A stretch of DNA of 64,000 nt, from assembly GCA_026018925.1 (NCBI GenBank), contig JAKSZU010000002.1, forward strand, positions 10,103,662 through 10,167,661, in the 5' to 3' direction. The notes under the pieces are model-generated. The model made no database searches and was not told where the DNA came from. It saw only the letters and a list, made by a program, of their open reading frames with translations. Both the position numbers and the translations under genes were made by a program. Shown here piece after piece: positions 1 to 11,856 of this stretch (within the stretch, counting starts at the first letter, position 1; each line of letters begins with the position of its first letter). The stretch comes from Tupaia tana. Its lineage: Eukaryota; Chordata; Mammalia; Scandentia; Tupaiidae.

Positions 1-113
1 TTTTTTTGTATATCTGCAAGTATCCTTGAGCTTTCTTTTGGGATGAAAATAAGTTACTGGGTAAAAGTTTGATCCTTTCGGGGCTGGCTCATGTAAAAAA
101 AAGCTTCAGTTCT

Positions 114-388
114 GGGACCAGCAGTTAGTGTAATGGCTATGTTGCTGGACTCCCACGTAGTTGACCACGGTTCGAGTCCCGGGCCTGGTGGCTTAAACTC
201 ACGCCGGACGCGTGTGCGTGTGTGCCCAAGATCCCGAGAGGAGAATGGAGGAGAAGGGATTGCGGCATGGCCATCCCCCCAGGGGGTGATTTCTCGTTTT
301 CTGTCTCTCTGTCTCTCTCTGTCTTTCTGGCGAGTGCACGTGCCCTAAAGCAAAAACCTCTCCAAAAAGAAAAAGAAAAAAAAAAAAA
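114..388 (+). mobile_element. SINE-A, full length, young
   Basis: tRNA-like head (GTTAGTGTAATGG A box, GGTTCGAGTCCC B box), body, pyrimidine tract and A tail are all intact. A perfect target-site duplication, AAGCTTCAGTTCT, lies at 101-113 and 387-399. Confidence 0.95.
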
Positions 389-967
389 GCTTCAGTTCTA
401 GGAATAGCATGTAGTTTCCAACAAATTGCTCCCTACTACTGAGAAAAGACTACTTTGAGCACCCCGCTCAGTAAGGCCTATTTCACGGCCCTTTGTATGA
501 CTTTCTTATATGGACTTGAAAGGAACCTGTGTTCTGCTGCTATTGGGTGGAGCGTTCAGTGAACAATCATCAGGTCTCCTGGTCGGCACTGTTCCATCCT
601 CCGGCTCCCTGGCTTCTGGCTTGCTATTCTACCAGTTACTGAGAGAGTGGTATTTAAATCATGTGTAATTTTAGATATGTTCATTTCTTCTTTCCCATCT
701 ATCAGTTTTTGCTTCATGTTTTTCAGAGCTCTGTTGTTAGATACCTACATCTTTTTGAATTATTATATCCTCTCGAAGTAATCCTTCATCTTAGTTAAAA
801 AATCTTTTTCTCCATGGCTATATTATTTGCACTCTATCTTTCTTCGCTTGATATCAATACCTACTCCAGGTTTCTCATAACTCGTGTTAGCATGTCATAG
901 CTTTTCCCATCTTCTTCACTTTAGCTTACTGCTGTCTTCATTTCATTTCATTTATTTATTTATTTTG
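389..967. other. Unique intergenic DNA
   Basis: AT-rich; no gene, RNA or clear repeat seen. Confidence 0.6.
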
Positions 968-1213
968 TTTTAGGTTATTGCCATAGGGCACCTGCACTCA
1001 CCAGAAAGGAGAGAGAGAAAGGGAAAGTGAGAAATCACACCCCAGGGGGGATGGCCATGCCTCAGTCCCTTCTCTTCCACTCTCCTCCTGGGATTTTGGG
1101 CAGGCATGCCCAAGTAACCGGCATAATTTTCAGGCTGCCAGGCCCAGTACTCAAACAGTGGTTTGATCACAGGGGAGTCCTGGGCCTTAACCACCACACC
1201 ACCTGCTGGCCCT
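968..1213 (-). mobile_element. SINE-A, older copy
   Basis: Reverse complement of the family, from the GCCATAGGGCACCTGC tail side to ACCACCTGCTGGCCC at the head; many substitutions. Confidence 0.85.
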
Positions 1214-1411
1214 GATTTTTGTCATTTTTTACAGGTTTTTTTTCTTTGTAATTAATTCTGGATAGTTTTGATTATTGTTTTTAAGGTTACTTATATTTTC
1301 TTCTGCAATGCCAAAGTAGCTGCTAATTTATATCTAACAATTCAGTTTTCATCTCTAGGAATTTGACCTGGGTCTACCTAACTGGTGAACATCTAGAATA
1401 AAGTCATACAA

Positions 1412-1532
1412 AGGTACTTTGAAAAGTTGTGGAAAATGGAATTAAGCTATGAGTTTATTGTAGTGCAAAACAATTTCGAAACCCACACATAATTTTTTAA
1501 TCATATGTATTTTCCATGAGCTTTCTGATCCT
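1412..1532. mobile_element. Possible small DNA transposon (MITE-like)
   Basis: The left end GGTACTTTGAAAAGTTGTGGAAAAT is an imperfect inverted match of the right end ATTTTCCATGAGCTTTCTGATC, enclosing AT-rich DNA. This resembles a short, decayed, mariner-like non-autonomous element. Exact ends and duplication are not clear. Confidence 0.5.
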
Positions 1533-2680
1533 CTCCTATAGTTACAACTGTCTCATGTCCTTGTCAGCAGATTGCAGCATCTTTATCACTTCTTGAGCTT
1601 TGTTTTGGAATGCAGTTCAATGATTTGGGAGAAGTTTGAGCCTTTGGGGTCTTGCTTAAGAATCTTTAGCTAGAATCGAGTAGCACTTAGCCACAAGCTA
1701 GTGTTTTCATGCTGTGGAGATGAGGCTACCTCGAGTCCACTGCCCAGGGAGCCAGCGTGGTGCTCTTCTTGTCCTGCTGGTGGGAACAGGCACTTTACTG
1801 GGCCCTCTGAGTGCCAGGCCCTCTGCTCTTGAATCCCTCAGGACAGATCTGTCCCCAGACTCTGCTGCTTTCTTCTCACGCATGTGCTTATCAGTACTCT
1901 GCTGAATTATCAGGAGGGCCCTGCAAAGATCTGAGGAACTCTCTCTCAAGGCCACTCTGTCCTCTCTTGTGCTTTTATCTGCGAACTCTAGGTGCCTGGT
2001 CTCCCAGACTCCCACTCTGTTTATTCAGGAGAGCTCTGTTTACCCGGCAGTCCCCAGGCACCACGGCCTGCATGCTCCCTGATGGCAGCAAACGGAGGTG
2101 ATCACAGGGTCACCTGGCTTATTTGCCATCTGGGGATCCCTGCTCTTTATTGTCTGATGCCCAGTGCCCTGGAAACAGCTGCTTGATGTATTTCATTGGG
2201 ATTTTATGGTCATTTCAGGCAGGCGATAAATCTGCTCTGTTACTCCACTTTGGTCAAAAGCAGAAGTTGCAAATGAACTAGTTCTTACTTCCCTCCACAC
2301 ACATGCAAGCACGTGGCTATGCCATCCACACACACACGGGGACAGTTTCCGGAAAGAAAACTGAGCCTGTGCTTACACTGGGTCTAAACAGATAGCCCAC
2401 AGGCTTTGCTTGCTAGATGAGGATTCCAGCCAGGTACTGAAGAAGCCAGAGGAGCCTCGCTCTCTGTCACGAATGTGCCTACAGAGACTTGTTTCCTGTC
2501 AGGGGAGTACTCCCTCCTTCTTAGTGGCTCTTCACTGTCATCAAGTGTCCACTTGAACTTTGGTTAAGGCCGTCCTTAATATTCCAGCTTTAGTCTCCCG
2601 AGACTCTTACGAAGTGACTTCTCCTGGAAGTCATACCACATTTCCAGTGCTGAAAATCTAAGTCTGACATGATATAAATT
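1533..2680. other. Unique intergenic DNA
   Basis: Short open frames without recognisable protein; nothing supported. Confidence 0.6.
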
Positions 2681-2930
2681 CTTTGTTGTTTTTGCTGTTG
2701 GGCACATGTGCTCACTGGAGAGAGACAGAGATACTGGGAGAGAAAGTGAGAAATCGGCCCCCGGAGGGATGGCCACACTGCAATCCCTTCTACTCTCTTC
2801 TCCTCGGGATTTTGGGCACGCACACGCACTCCTGACCTGACGCTTTTCAAGTCACCAGATCCGGGACTTGAACTGTGGCTGGGCACATGGCAGTCTGGTG
2901 CCTCAATCACCTCTCCACCTGCTGTCCTCA
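2681..2930 (-). mobile_element. SINE-A, older copy
   Basis: Full-length, diverged reverse copy with CAATCCCTTCTACTC and GGGATTTTGGGCACGC body blocks; head CACCTGCTGTCC. Confidence 0.85.
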
Positions 2931-3285
2931 TCGTACAACTTCTAAAGCTTACTTAGTATAAATGAGGTCCACAGGCATTGAAATATTGAGAAATGTCATT
3001 GACGGTCAATGAACACTCTAAGTAAATGGAAGAATTTCCACACCAGGTCTTCCCTGCCCCAGTGTGCGGGCACCAGGAGGTCGTTATAGCAGGAACGGGA
3101 GCGGGAGGCCTGCCCACAGAAATGGCCTGCCCGTCTGGGGTGGAGAGCTCAAGGCTGGCACGTCTGAGGGAGGTGAGAGTGCGCCAATGGTTTTCTCCCA
3201 GCTTACTTTTTGGCCTTTTAAGTTTTGACGTACAAAGGTGCTCAAACTGAAATAGATATATATATTTTTTTCTTCCATTGCTTTT

Positions 3286-3850
3286 TTTTTTTTTTAATTT
3301 TATTTTTCTCAGATTAATTAAATTCATTTTACATAAAGTTCCCATTATGATGTATACAATATACATATATGTATATAGTTTTCAACAGAGAACTCTACTT
3401 TTTTTGGTGTTAAATGATTCCTCCTTTTGCCCCCCACGCCCACTCTCTATCACCCTCTCCTGACCACCCACTCCCCTCCCTTACAGCCTCCGGCATCCAC
3501 ATCTATCCTTTCCGCCATCATATCACTGGATCCCTCTCCCTCTGCCAGAGTGCCGATAATGTTATCATTATTTTTTTTTTTCATTGGACATCTTTACAGT
3601 GTACAGCATGGTCCCTTCCAGCATGAGTACAGTTCACACTAGCCAAGACAATGATACCCCCACATACATCATCTTCAACAGACCACCCTTCACCCCTGTG
3701 TCCATCAAACGTGATGATCGTTCCCTGAGCCGCCCTCCATCACTCACTCCCATTACCTCCCCCATGCTGTCTCCAGCATCCGCAGCTGCCATCCCTGCGA
3801 CCATACCCTCCAGATCTTTCACCCCTTTTTTTTCTTTCCTTTTTCAATTA
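3286..3850 (-). repeat. LINE-1 3' UTR-like polypurine region
   Basis: The plus strand starts with a T run and has two C/T-rich modules (about 3420-3540 and 3700-3830), G-rich in element sense. The segment around 3590-3830 aligns by eye with 55185-55425, for example ATCTTTACAGTGTACA and a shared CCATACC-TCCA ending, so this 3' end is shared with another dispersed element. Confidence 0.65.
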
Positions 3851-4283
3851 TGAGCTCATAAAGTTTTCCACAATAGGAAACATAGGTTCTATTCAGGGTT
3901 GGGTCAAGGGTGGGTCTCGTGCAGCTCCGCAGTTGTAGGTGAGTCTCTATGGAATAGTTTCAGGAACGCAGTTCTGGTAGGCAGAGATGATTATCAGCCG
4001 ATGCAGCACAGCATCCATCCTGTGATTACCGAGAATGGTGTTGTGGGGATCTGCAGCGTGAGTCATCCTCGAGTATCTGGCTTCCTTAAGAATGGTAGAA
4101 TAGTTCTTGTTTTTCCCTGAGGTAATGCAGGGCTGGTACCATCGCCTTCTCACTGCCCATAGGCAGCGAAAATCCTCCTATACAATACATTTCTCAATTG
4201 GTTTAAGACATCCAAGGTTTCCCTCTGCTGCTTATATTTGCAAGATCTTAATCCCTGTTTTCGGCCTAAGTTTGCTGCTCGCA

Positions 4284-4910
4284 ACCGCCGGTCACGCGCA
4301 GGCCCGGCGGTCACGGGCAGGCTCGTTGGCCACGCCCGGGGGCAGGCCCGGCAGCCATGCGCGGGCCCGGTGGCCACGCGTGGGCGCATGCCCGGCGACC
4401 ACGCACAGGGCTGGCGGTCACACGCAGGCCCGGCGGCCACGCACGGGCGCAGGCCCGGCGGCCACACACAGGACCGGCGGCCATGCTCAGGCCTGGCGGA
4501 CACTCGCCAACCTGGGGGCCATGCACAGGCCTGGCGGCCACGCACAGGCACAGGCCCGGTGGCCACTCGCAGGCCCGGGAGCCACACGCAGGCCCAGCGG
4601 CCACACGCCGGCCCAGCGACCACGCTCCGGCCCGGGAGCCATGTGTAGGCGCAGGCCCGGCGGCCACGCATAGGAGCGGGCCCGGCAGCCACACTCAGAC
4701 CCGGCAGCCACTCGCCAGTCCGGGGGCCACGCATGTGCCCAGCGGCCACTCGCAGGCCCGGCGGCCATGCGCCGACCCGGCGGTCACGTGCAGGCCCAAC
4801 GGCCACACGTCAGGCCCGAGCGCGCGCAACCACGCTCAGGCCCAGCGGCAACGCTCGGGCCTGGCAGCCACGCGCGGGCCCAGCGGGCACACGCCAGCCC
4901 CCAAGCACGC
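4284..4910. repeat. GC-rich 18-bp minisatellite within the composite element
   Basis: About 33 imperfect copies of a unit like GGCCACGCGCAGGCCCGGC, with a period near 18 bp and occasional longer units. It is strongly G-rich on one strand and rich in CpG. Because the period is a multiple of three, it keeps long spurious reading frames open on both strands. Confidence 0.9.
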
Positions 4911-5147
4911 GAATGCGCGCGGGACCCAGCGCCACCTCCGGTTCGCCTGCCCGGTCAGAGCGCTGCCAGGCGGCGTCGGCGTCGAGCGCGGGACACACCC
5001 AGCGCTGGAGAGGCAGCAGGGGCTGGGCGGCCTCGACTGCGGAACGCGAAGCAGAGGCGCCGCGCGCCCAGAGTCGGGCGGCCCCAGTCCCGCGCGGGCC
5101 CAGAGGCGGGCGGCCCCCTGTCCCGCGCGGGCCCTTCCATTGCTTTT

Positions 5148-5388
5148 ATACGTTGACACTTTCCTTATTGAGATGAGATAAAGTTTTGTCACATTATTAT
5201 TTTTATGGATTAGTTTAAAATGTATTTCTATTATTTATATTCATATGGAATTTATTTGGAGGGTAAGAAATGAATATGATTTTTTTCCAAAATGTCAAAC
5301 AATTTCCTCAGACCATTACTTTAAAAAAGAAAAATCCCATCTCCGTTGATTTGTGATGTCACTTTTATAAAATACATACTTTTTGTAA
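5148..5388. other. AT-rich flank of the composite element
   Basis: Nothing recognised beyond the right target-site duplication. Confidence 0.6.
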
Positions 5389-5630
5389 GCCTGCCCCATA
5401 GCCTAGCGGTTAAAGAAGCTGGCTCCCACATGGCTGACCGTGGTTCTAATCCCAGCCCCGAAAGCTTGAGGAGCATGCTGGACGCATGTGGGTGTGGCCA
5501 GATTCCCGGCAGGATGGAACACTGGCCAAGAAGGGATTCTGGCGTGACCATGCCCCTCGGGTGTGGGAAGCTTTCTCTCTCTGTCTCTCTCTTTCTCGTG
5601 ACTGTACACAGCCTCTGTGTAATAAAATTT
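5389..5630 (+). mobile_element. SINE-A-related, older subfamily
   Basis: Head GCCTAGCGGTTAAAG, B-box-like GGTTCTAATCCC, body with AAGGGATTCTGGCGTGACCATGCCCC and a pyrimidine tract. It differs from young copies across the body and ends AATAAAATTTTCTC. Confidence 0.7.
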
Positions 5631-5922
5631 TCTCGTGTATACAGAGATCAGTGTATGAACTCTCAGTTCTATTTTGTTTGTCTTTCTGTGTCAGCTTACA
5701 CCCCGAGTCTAAATTAGTTTCATTTTAAAATATCTTCTCAAATCTGGTAGAAAAAATCGATACTATTCCCATTTACCGGCCATTCTTGGCCATTCTTCTC
5801 CACTCAGTCTTCTGGATAAACTTAACGTTAACTTTTTCAAGTTCAAAAAAGTAGCATTGATGTTTGCTTTGGAACGAAACAGAACATCTCACTTATTTGG
5901 TGGGGGAAGAACTGCTATTTTT

Positions 5923-6187
5923 TTTTTTCTTTTTTTGGAGAGGTTTTTGCTATAGGGCGCGTGCGCTCACCAGACAGAAAGAGAGAGACAGAGAGATAGA
6001 AAGCAAGAAATCACCCCCCAGGGGGGATGGCCACGCCGCAATCCCTTCTCCTCCATTCTCCTCTCGGGATCTTGGGCATGCACACACACGCGCCCGGCGT
6101 GAGTTTAAGCCGCCTGGTCCGGGACTCGAACCGCGGTTGACTACGTGGGAGTCCAGCGACATAGCCATTACGCTAACTGCTGGTCCC
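5923..6187 (-). mobile_element. SINE-A, full length, young
   Basis: Nearly consensus; flanked by a perfect 16-bp duplication AAGAACTGCTATTTTT at 5907-5922 and 6188-6203. Confidence 0.95.
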
Positions 6188-6203
6188 AAGAACTGCTATT
6201 TTT

Positions 6204-7004
6204 CGTAATGCTTTAATCGTCTCACTCTTCCCATCTAGTAGTATTTTACCTCTCCATTTACCCAGCATGGTTATGCCACTCAGTGAATATATGTGGGGTG
6301 TATATGCGTATTCATATTTTTATCAGATTTTGTTCAAGTTATTCATTTTTGCTCTTGTTTATACCATGGCTGGGAACTTTAGATCTTATAACATATCTTT
6401 GCTGGTTGATAGAAAAAAGATTGCCTTTGTATTTTCCACTGGCTCACTTTAATAGTTTTCAGTTGATTTATGTAATGGTGTTTTCTTTAATTAATGGATT
6501 ACTTGAAACTCTCAATAGCCCATTGACTAAGGATTCTGTTTAGTGAATACAGAAAAGGCCTATGAAATGCTGAACTGGAGAGGGAGTGGACACTAGAACG
6601 GACCTTCCCAAATATCCTCAGTATGTGATACATTCTCTAAATAAAATCCCACAAGTCCTCAGAGAGGAGCAGAAACCTCTAACCCTTTCACTCACAGAAT
6701 GAAGCAGAGTATCAGGCAGGGGCTGCTACGGCTGGTGTTGGAGGGAGAGACAGCAGCAGGGACCGTTAGCACCAGCAACCCCTGAACTCAGACACGTCCT
6801 AGTAATACTGGGCTTTTGTGACTGGCAAGTTATTTTAGAATGGCCCCTTCTGTCTTAGAAAGACACTGTTGCAGAGCAGAGGCAGAAAGGAAAGTCCCAC
6901 AGCTCCCCACATTGTTTGTGGAAGTTGTTTTCTTTCTTCTTTTGGACTTCAACTTTTTATTGATCACACATTGTTTACACTCCCTTTCAAAAAGGTTATT
7001 CTGG
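6204..7004. other. Unique intergenic DNA
   Basis: AT-rich left half, mixed right half; no supported feature. Confidence 0.6.
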
Positions 7005-7273
7005 GGAACCAGCAGTTAGCGTAATGGCTATGTTGCTGGACTCCCACGTAGTCGACCGCGGTTTGCATCCCGGACCCGGTGGCTTAAACTCACGCCGGGC
7101 GCGTGTGCGTGCGTGCCCAAGATCCTGAGAGAAGAATGGAGGAGAAGGGATTGCGGCGTGGCCATCCCCCCTCGGGGGTGATTTCTTGCTTTCTGTCTCT
7201 CTATCTCTCTCTGTCTGTCTGGCGAGCGCACGCGCCCTATAGCAAAACCCTCTCCAAAAAATAAAAATAAAAA
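7005..7273 (+). mobile_element. SINE-A, full length, young
   Basis: Nearly consensus; the duplication AAAAGGTTATTCTGG / AAAAGCTTATTCTGG differs at one base. The B box carries GGTTTGCATCCC, a small change. Confidence 0.93.
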
Positions 7274-7341
7274 GCTTATTCTGGAAGAATTACAAAGTTA
7301 CAGGACAGTTATGAAAATAATACAGGAAGTTCACTTATTTC

Positions 7342-7371
7342 ATTTTTTTTTTCGCTATAGGGCGCGTGCCG
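7342..7371 (-). mobile_element. SINE-A 3'-tail fragment
   Basis: Only the T run plus CGCTATAGGGCGCGTGCC of the tail end is left. The low divergence shows recent truncation or a very short insertion. Confidence 0.6.
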
Positions 7372-7839
7372 GCTCTCCTCAGAAGAGGGAAGTGGACACA
7401 TAAAGACACCAGGGACTTGCACAGAGGGGACGGCCTGAGGACACGGCGAGAAGGCACCGCTGAGAGCCAGAGGGAGGCCCCGAGGAAGGAACCTGCTGGC
7501 ACCTGGGTCCTGGGCTTCCCGCCTCCAGAATGAGAGGAAACTGTGTCCGCTCGTTAAGCCCCTTGTCTGTGGCACTGCCCTAGCAGCCCAGCAGGCCAGG
7601 CGCAGGGCACACAGGGCGACCCCAGCGCGGACAGCGGCCGGCTACGCTCCCCTCCCGAGGAAACACTTTTTCCTCCCTCCCCCTCCCTTCACCCAAGGCT
7701 ACCCGAGTTAAGGTCTCATGTGAGAGTCCACATCTACCTGTACACTCCTGTCAGCAAAACACACCAGCACGGGGCCCGGGTAATGGTTTTATAAAACTAG
7801 GGTCATTTTGTGCAGTTTTCCATAGCTTGATCTGTATTA

Positions 7840-7910
7840 CTTTTTACATCTTTACATCTTTATTTTGAAGCATTCTCTAACTTACAGAAAAATGGCAGTA
7901 CAATAACAAT

Positions 7911-7950
<40 letters not shown>

Positions 7951-8000
7951 ACCCCTGGTCCATTCAAGACTAAGTGCTCGACCTGATGCCCCATCGCAAT
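7840..8000 (-). mobile_element. Possible LINE-1 3'-end remnant with (GT)n
   Basis: TTTATTTTGAAGCATTCTCTAACTTACAGAAAAATGGCAGTACAATAAC fits the same L1M motif; the (GT)n run is embedded in it. Confidence 0.45.
7913..7948. repeat. (GT)18 microsatellite
   Basis: A perfect GT dinucleotide run likely to vary in length between individuals. Confidence 0.95.
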
Positions 8001-9439
8001 CGCAGCCGAAGACACCGGAGTGTGCTTCCTACAAGCACCTTGGCAGGATGACCGCAGACGGGATGCTGGTTCCTCTCGGGAGATGAGGACATAGGTGCGG
8101 CCTCCGCCTGGATGTCGGTGCGGTCTCTACTGCACCCCTGACCGCACGCACTGTGGCGGTGTGCTTTGTGCTGTGGGTTCCTCTTTCCCCTTCGTAATGA
8201 GTGCATCCTGTGTGTGTGGGGGGGGATACTTTGATACTTTGCATTGAGTCTGTCCCTCATCAGGCTCCGAGCTCACTCCTGTATTGGCACTGGCAGGACT
8301 CACAGTTCTCCTGTAAGTAAGGGCTGCAGTCCGCACCTATCCTTTATCCCGATGCTCAGAGCACTGTTTCTGGCCTGTCCCCATGGTCAGCAAAACCCTT
8401 CCTTGCTTTTCGATGTGAAGTGCTCCCTCGGGGTTCCCCGACACCCCTCCCCTGCAATCAGCCTCTCGTTTGAGGAACCCCACTTCCCTCCAGCAGAGAA
8501 TGGTGTTCAAAGCCCAGCTCTGGGTCTGGAACGTGCTCCTCGCCACGGTGGGTAACAGAGTGCTGCCCCAGACAGGCCCTCCAGGTAACAGAGTAAGAGA
8601 TTACACGTCACATGGCACGCAGACAGCCATGCATGTGTGCAAATGCATGCACACACGTGTGTCATTCACATGTGAGCACACACATATATGTTGACCACTG
8701 TGATGTCCCACTGACCTCTCACTTCTGCTTGCCGCCACCCTACGCAGTAGCCCTGCCTGGGCCGCCCCTCTCCGACGGGGACCTGGCCCCTTGTCCTTGA
8801 TCATCTGGATGGACTCTGTTTCTGTGTAACCCTCACCTCACCTCTACCGCTCCCCTGCACAGGTGCCCTTACCCGCCCTCTGCGCCCCTCCCTGCCCGCT
8901 CTGGGCTGTCCCCGGGCAGAGGCTCTCTGTCCCCGCACTGGACATGCCATGTGAGCATCTCCTCGCCTCGCTAGAACCCTGAGGCCCCAGGCCAGGCTTC
9001 CCTCCTGCAGAACCTCCTCCCCTCCACCTCTGACACCTGTACCTGGTGGCCCTCCCAAGCCTGTGCCCCCCCTTCGCTCGGACGCTGACACCTCCGCTGG
9101 GCCACCCTGTTAGAGGTGTCACCCTCTTTGAGTCTCCCTCTCCACATGTGGGACACCCACCACACTGTTCAGGATCTGGACATCCTATAAGGTGTCCTCC
9201 TCACCCCAGTCTGGCCCCAACACCCTCTGGGTGTACACGTCCTTTGCTAGGCCCACCAGATGGCTTCAGGCCTGTTGTTCGGGAAGGGGTGAGAGCGACC
9301 CCTCCCGCCCTCACAGGCCAAACTCCAAACTCCTGAGTCATTTCATCCAGGCGGCGTGGCCCTCCCCAGGGCATTTACCACTCACCGTGGCTGTGCCCGC
9401 AGGCCCTCGCCCACGCTGGTGATGAGGGCATTCCCTTTG

Positions 9440-9610
9440 TTTCCTGTGTTTTGCTGCAATGAACATCCTCGTGTGTGTGCCTTTATGGACCTGAACGTGC
9501 GCTTATTTCCACAGACAGACTCCGGGGTGGGACTGCTGGCTCCAAGGTAAAGGTTTTCATCACATCTGGCAATTCTGCAACGGCTCTGAGAAACTGAGTG
9601 CTTGATCCTC
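9440..9610 (-). mobile_element. Ancient LINE-1 3'-end remnant
   Basis: TTTGCTGCAATGAACATCCTCGTG, then GGTGGGACTGCTGGCTCCAAGG and TCTGGCAATTCTGCAACGG, follow the usual order of an L1M 3' region (complementary strand). Confidence 0.6.
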
Positions 9611-10398
9611 ACCTGGGAAAACTGAGGCACTGACAGTGTGGGTTTCCATAGCAGCCCCAGAGCTGTGGCTGGTTTCAGCAGGACGTGGGGAGTGCAGGGG
9701 GTGTGCAAAGCCTCCTAGTTCTGCAGGCCCTCCTGGAGAGCTGGGACACTCTTAGCTCACGGAGCTCACCGCTCTCCCTCCTCGCCCAGCAGTCTGGGAC
9801 CTGCTCCTGAGTCCTTGCCAAGCATGGTGCTAGGTCCCCGCCTGCGAGTGCTCCCCACTGCAGGCAAGGTCGCCCAGCAAGTCACTCCTTACGTGGCAGC
9901 CTGTGCCAAGCACTCGGGAAGCAGCGATGGGGCAGGGTGGGAGGGCAGGGCTACCCAGAAGTGTGACACCTGAAGTTGGCCTCAAAGGGCAGCAGGTACC
10001 AGCTGGAGAGGAGAGGGCAGGGTGTGTTTAAGACAAAACAGGTGGGAGGGATGTGGCCGTTCAGGGGACCCAAGTCCACGCCAGGCCTTCAGGTGAGGCT
10101 CTGCTCCTTGCTGTCTCTCTGGCCTTGTCCCAGCCTGCCGCCCCCCGGTGTGCCTGTGCCTTCCCTCCTGTGTCCCCCTTGTCCTCCTCTCCAGGAAAAC
10201 CCACTCGGGGCCTCCCACCTTGTCCACCAAGCCTTCCCTGGCCGCTGCCACTCATCGCTCGTCCCCATGCCAGGAGCCCAGTGCCTGGCCCTGTGTGGTT
10301 AAATCCTGGCAGTGCATACCAGCTGGGTATTTGACCCCAGGCAGTGCATAGGAGGTCTAGGTCCGAGGTTTCAGCTCCTAGCTAGGCTGCAGCTCGCT

Positions 10399-10595
10399 GG
10401 GTGGGATCAGGTACATGCCTCACACACGCCGTGGAGCTGTGAGAGGATCAGGTGCAGGTCTCAGACACGCCATGGAGCTGTGAGAGGATCACATGCCTCA
10501 CACACGCCATGGAGCTGTGAGAGGATCAGGTGCAGGTCTCAAACACGCCGTGGAGCTGTGAGAGGATCAGGTGCAGGTCTCAGACACGCCGTGTA
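10399..10595. repeat. Minisatellite, unit about 41 bp
   Basis: Five copies of a unit containing CACGCCRTGGAGCTGTGAGAGGATCA, alternating GTGCAGGTCTCAGA and a shorter CATGCCTCACA variant. Confidence 0.92.
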
Positions 10596-10749
10596 GAATC
10601 AGCACCACTGTGGAAAGCGAGCCCAGGGAGTCGCAGCTGTGAGCAGGCCCTCTGCTGGGATCCCGTGGGGTCCAGAGCCTTCCCTGCACTGCCTGGCCCT
10701 GGCTGGGCGCCCAGCCCCTCACCGGCTGAGAACAGTCGTCTGATGCCCA

Positions 10750-10769
10750 CCCCCCCCCCCCCCCCCCCC
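10750..10769. repeat. Poly-C run (20 C)
   Basis: An uninterrupted C run, rare in mammalian DNA and prone to sequencing error; its length may not be reliable. Confidence 0.9.
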
Positions 10770-11856
10770 GCCTGGGACGATGAGGGGCTGAGACCTGCTC
10801 ACACTCTGATGACAGAATCTTCGGGGCCTTTCTGAAATGCTTAAATAACAGGAATAAAATAAAATGGATCAACTAAATAAGATGAAAGCCGTGTTTGGTG
10901 GAAGTACCGCTGTATGAAGGATTGGGCTGTTTATGAGGAGCCGCTCACGGGGCACCATGCTGGGGGTAAGCACCGGCCTGCTCTGACACGGCCAGCTCGC
11001 TAGACCTGGCTGCCAGGCGGCTGTTTGCAGCTGTGACGTGGGACTAATTCCAAGGCCAAGGAGCCACCTTAGAGAATGGGCTCAGGGGACAGGGACTCTT
11101 TCTGGGAAACTGTCACATCTCTCAGCCATTCCCTTAGGGGCTGACAGCCAGCTGTGGAGACCCTAAAGCCACTCAGTAGGGGTGAAGCCGGGGTATTCAG
11201 CAGCAAAGTTTCCCCCCAGCATGTGACAGAACGGTGTGGCCAAAATCATCGATCCTGGCAGAAAGACAAGTGGCAGCGACTGGCTCCTGCTCTTTCCTGA
11301 GCCGGGTTTGTGACTGTGGGCAGTCACTGGGCTCCAGGGCTCTTCAACCCTAACTGCTCTGGTCACTGACCTTTTTAGAGCCAGCGACAGGGTATTCATG
11401 GGAAAGGCGTCGCGGAAGAGAACGAGAGAAACGTGGGACACTGTCGACGGGAGCTGGCCTGTGTCCCACGGATGCCATCGGCCGTAATCACTTGGATTAC
11501 AGAGGCTGGGACAGGGCAGCGTTCTGGGAAGGTTTCAGTGCAGTCTTTACTGGAGTTGGGGGGACGTGTGGCCTGGAGAGGAGGATGTTCTGAGGGGGAG
11601 GAGGTTAGTTACTGGAGCCTTACAGGAAGTGGTGGCTGGGATAGAGAGGGATGCCAGGGTGTAGGCAAACAGAGAAAGGCCACGAGACTAAGTACTGGCC
11701 AAACCATTCTAATTAACTTGCTGCCACAGGTAAGCGTGCAGGCTCCTTGGAAATGAGAGCAGTGAGTCCAGAAAGAAGCCCGTTGACCTCTCAGCTCAAG
11801 TTGGATGGATTTCATGGACCAGGAAAATAGAATATATTTAAAAACTAGAACGACAA

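Larger units (their letters stand above)
3286..5133 (-). mobile_element. Complete composite retrotransposon with GC-rich VNTR and LINE-1-like 3' end
   Basis: An exact 14-bp target-site duplication, CTTCCATTGCTTTT, lies at 3272-3285 and 5134-5147. On the minus strand the element starts with about 850 bp of CpG-rich DNA, mostly an 18-bp tandem repeat. It continues with about 400 bp of unrecognised sequence, then a G-rich polypurine region like a LINE-1 3' UTR, and ends in poly-A next to the duplication. The pre-insertion site reads TAT/AAAAGC, close to the LINE-1 endonuclease target. No LINE-1 ORF1 or ORF2 is recognisable, so it is either a non-autonomous composite comparable in layout to primate SVA, or an internally deleted LINE-1. 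Confidence 0.8.
8001..11856. other. GC-richer intergenic DNA
   Basis: Apart from the LINE-1 remnant, minisatellite and poly-C run listed, I see only unassigned old sequence. No coding exon was supported on either strand. Confidence 0.55.

Noticed and set aside
4357-5181. Long open frames through the GC-rich minisatellite
   Set aside because: The 18-bp period is divisible by three, so all frames stay open; the peptide is a simple repeat, not a protein family.
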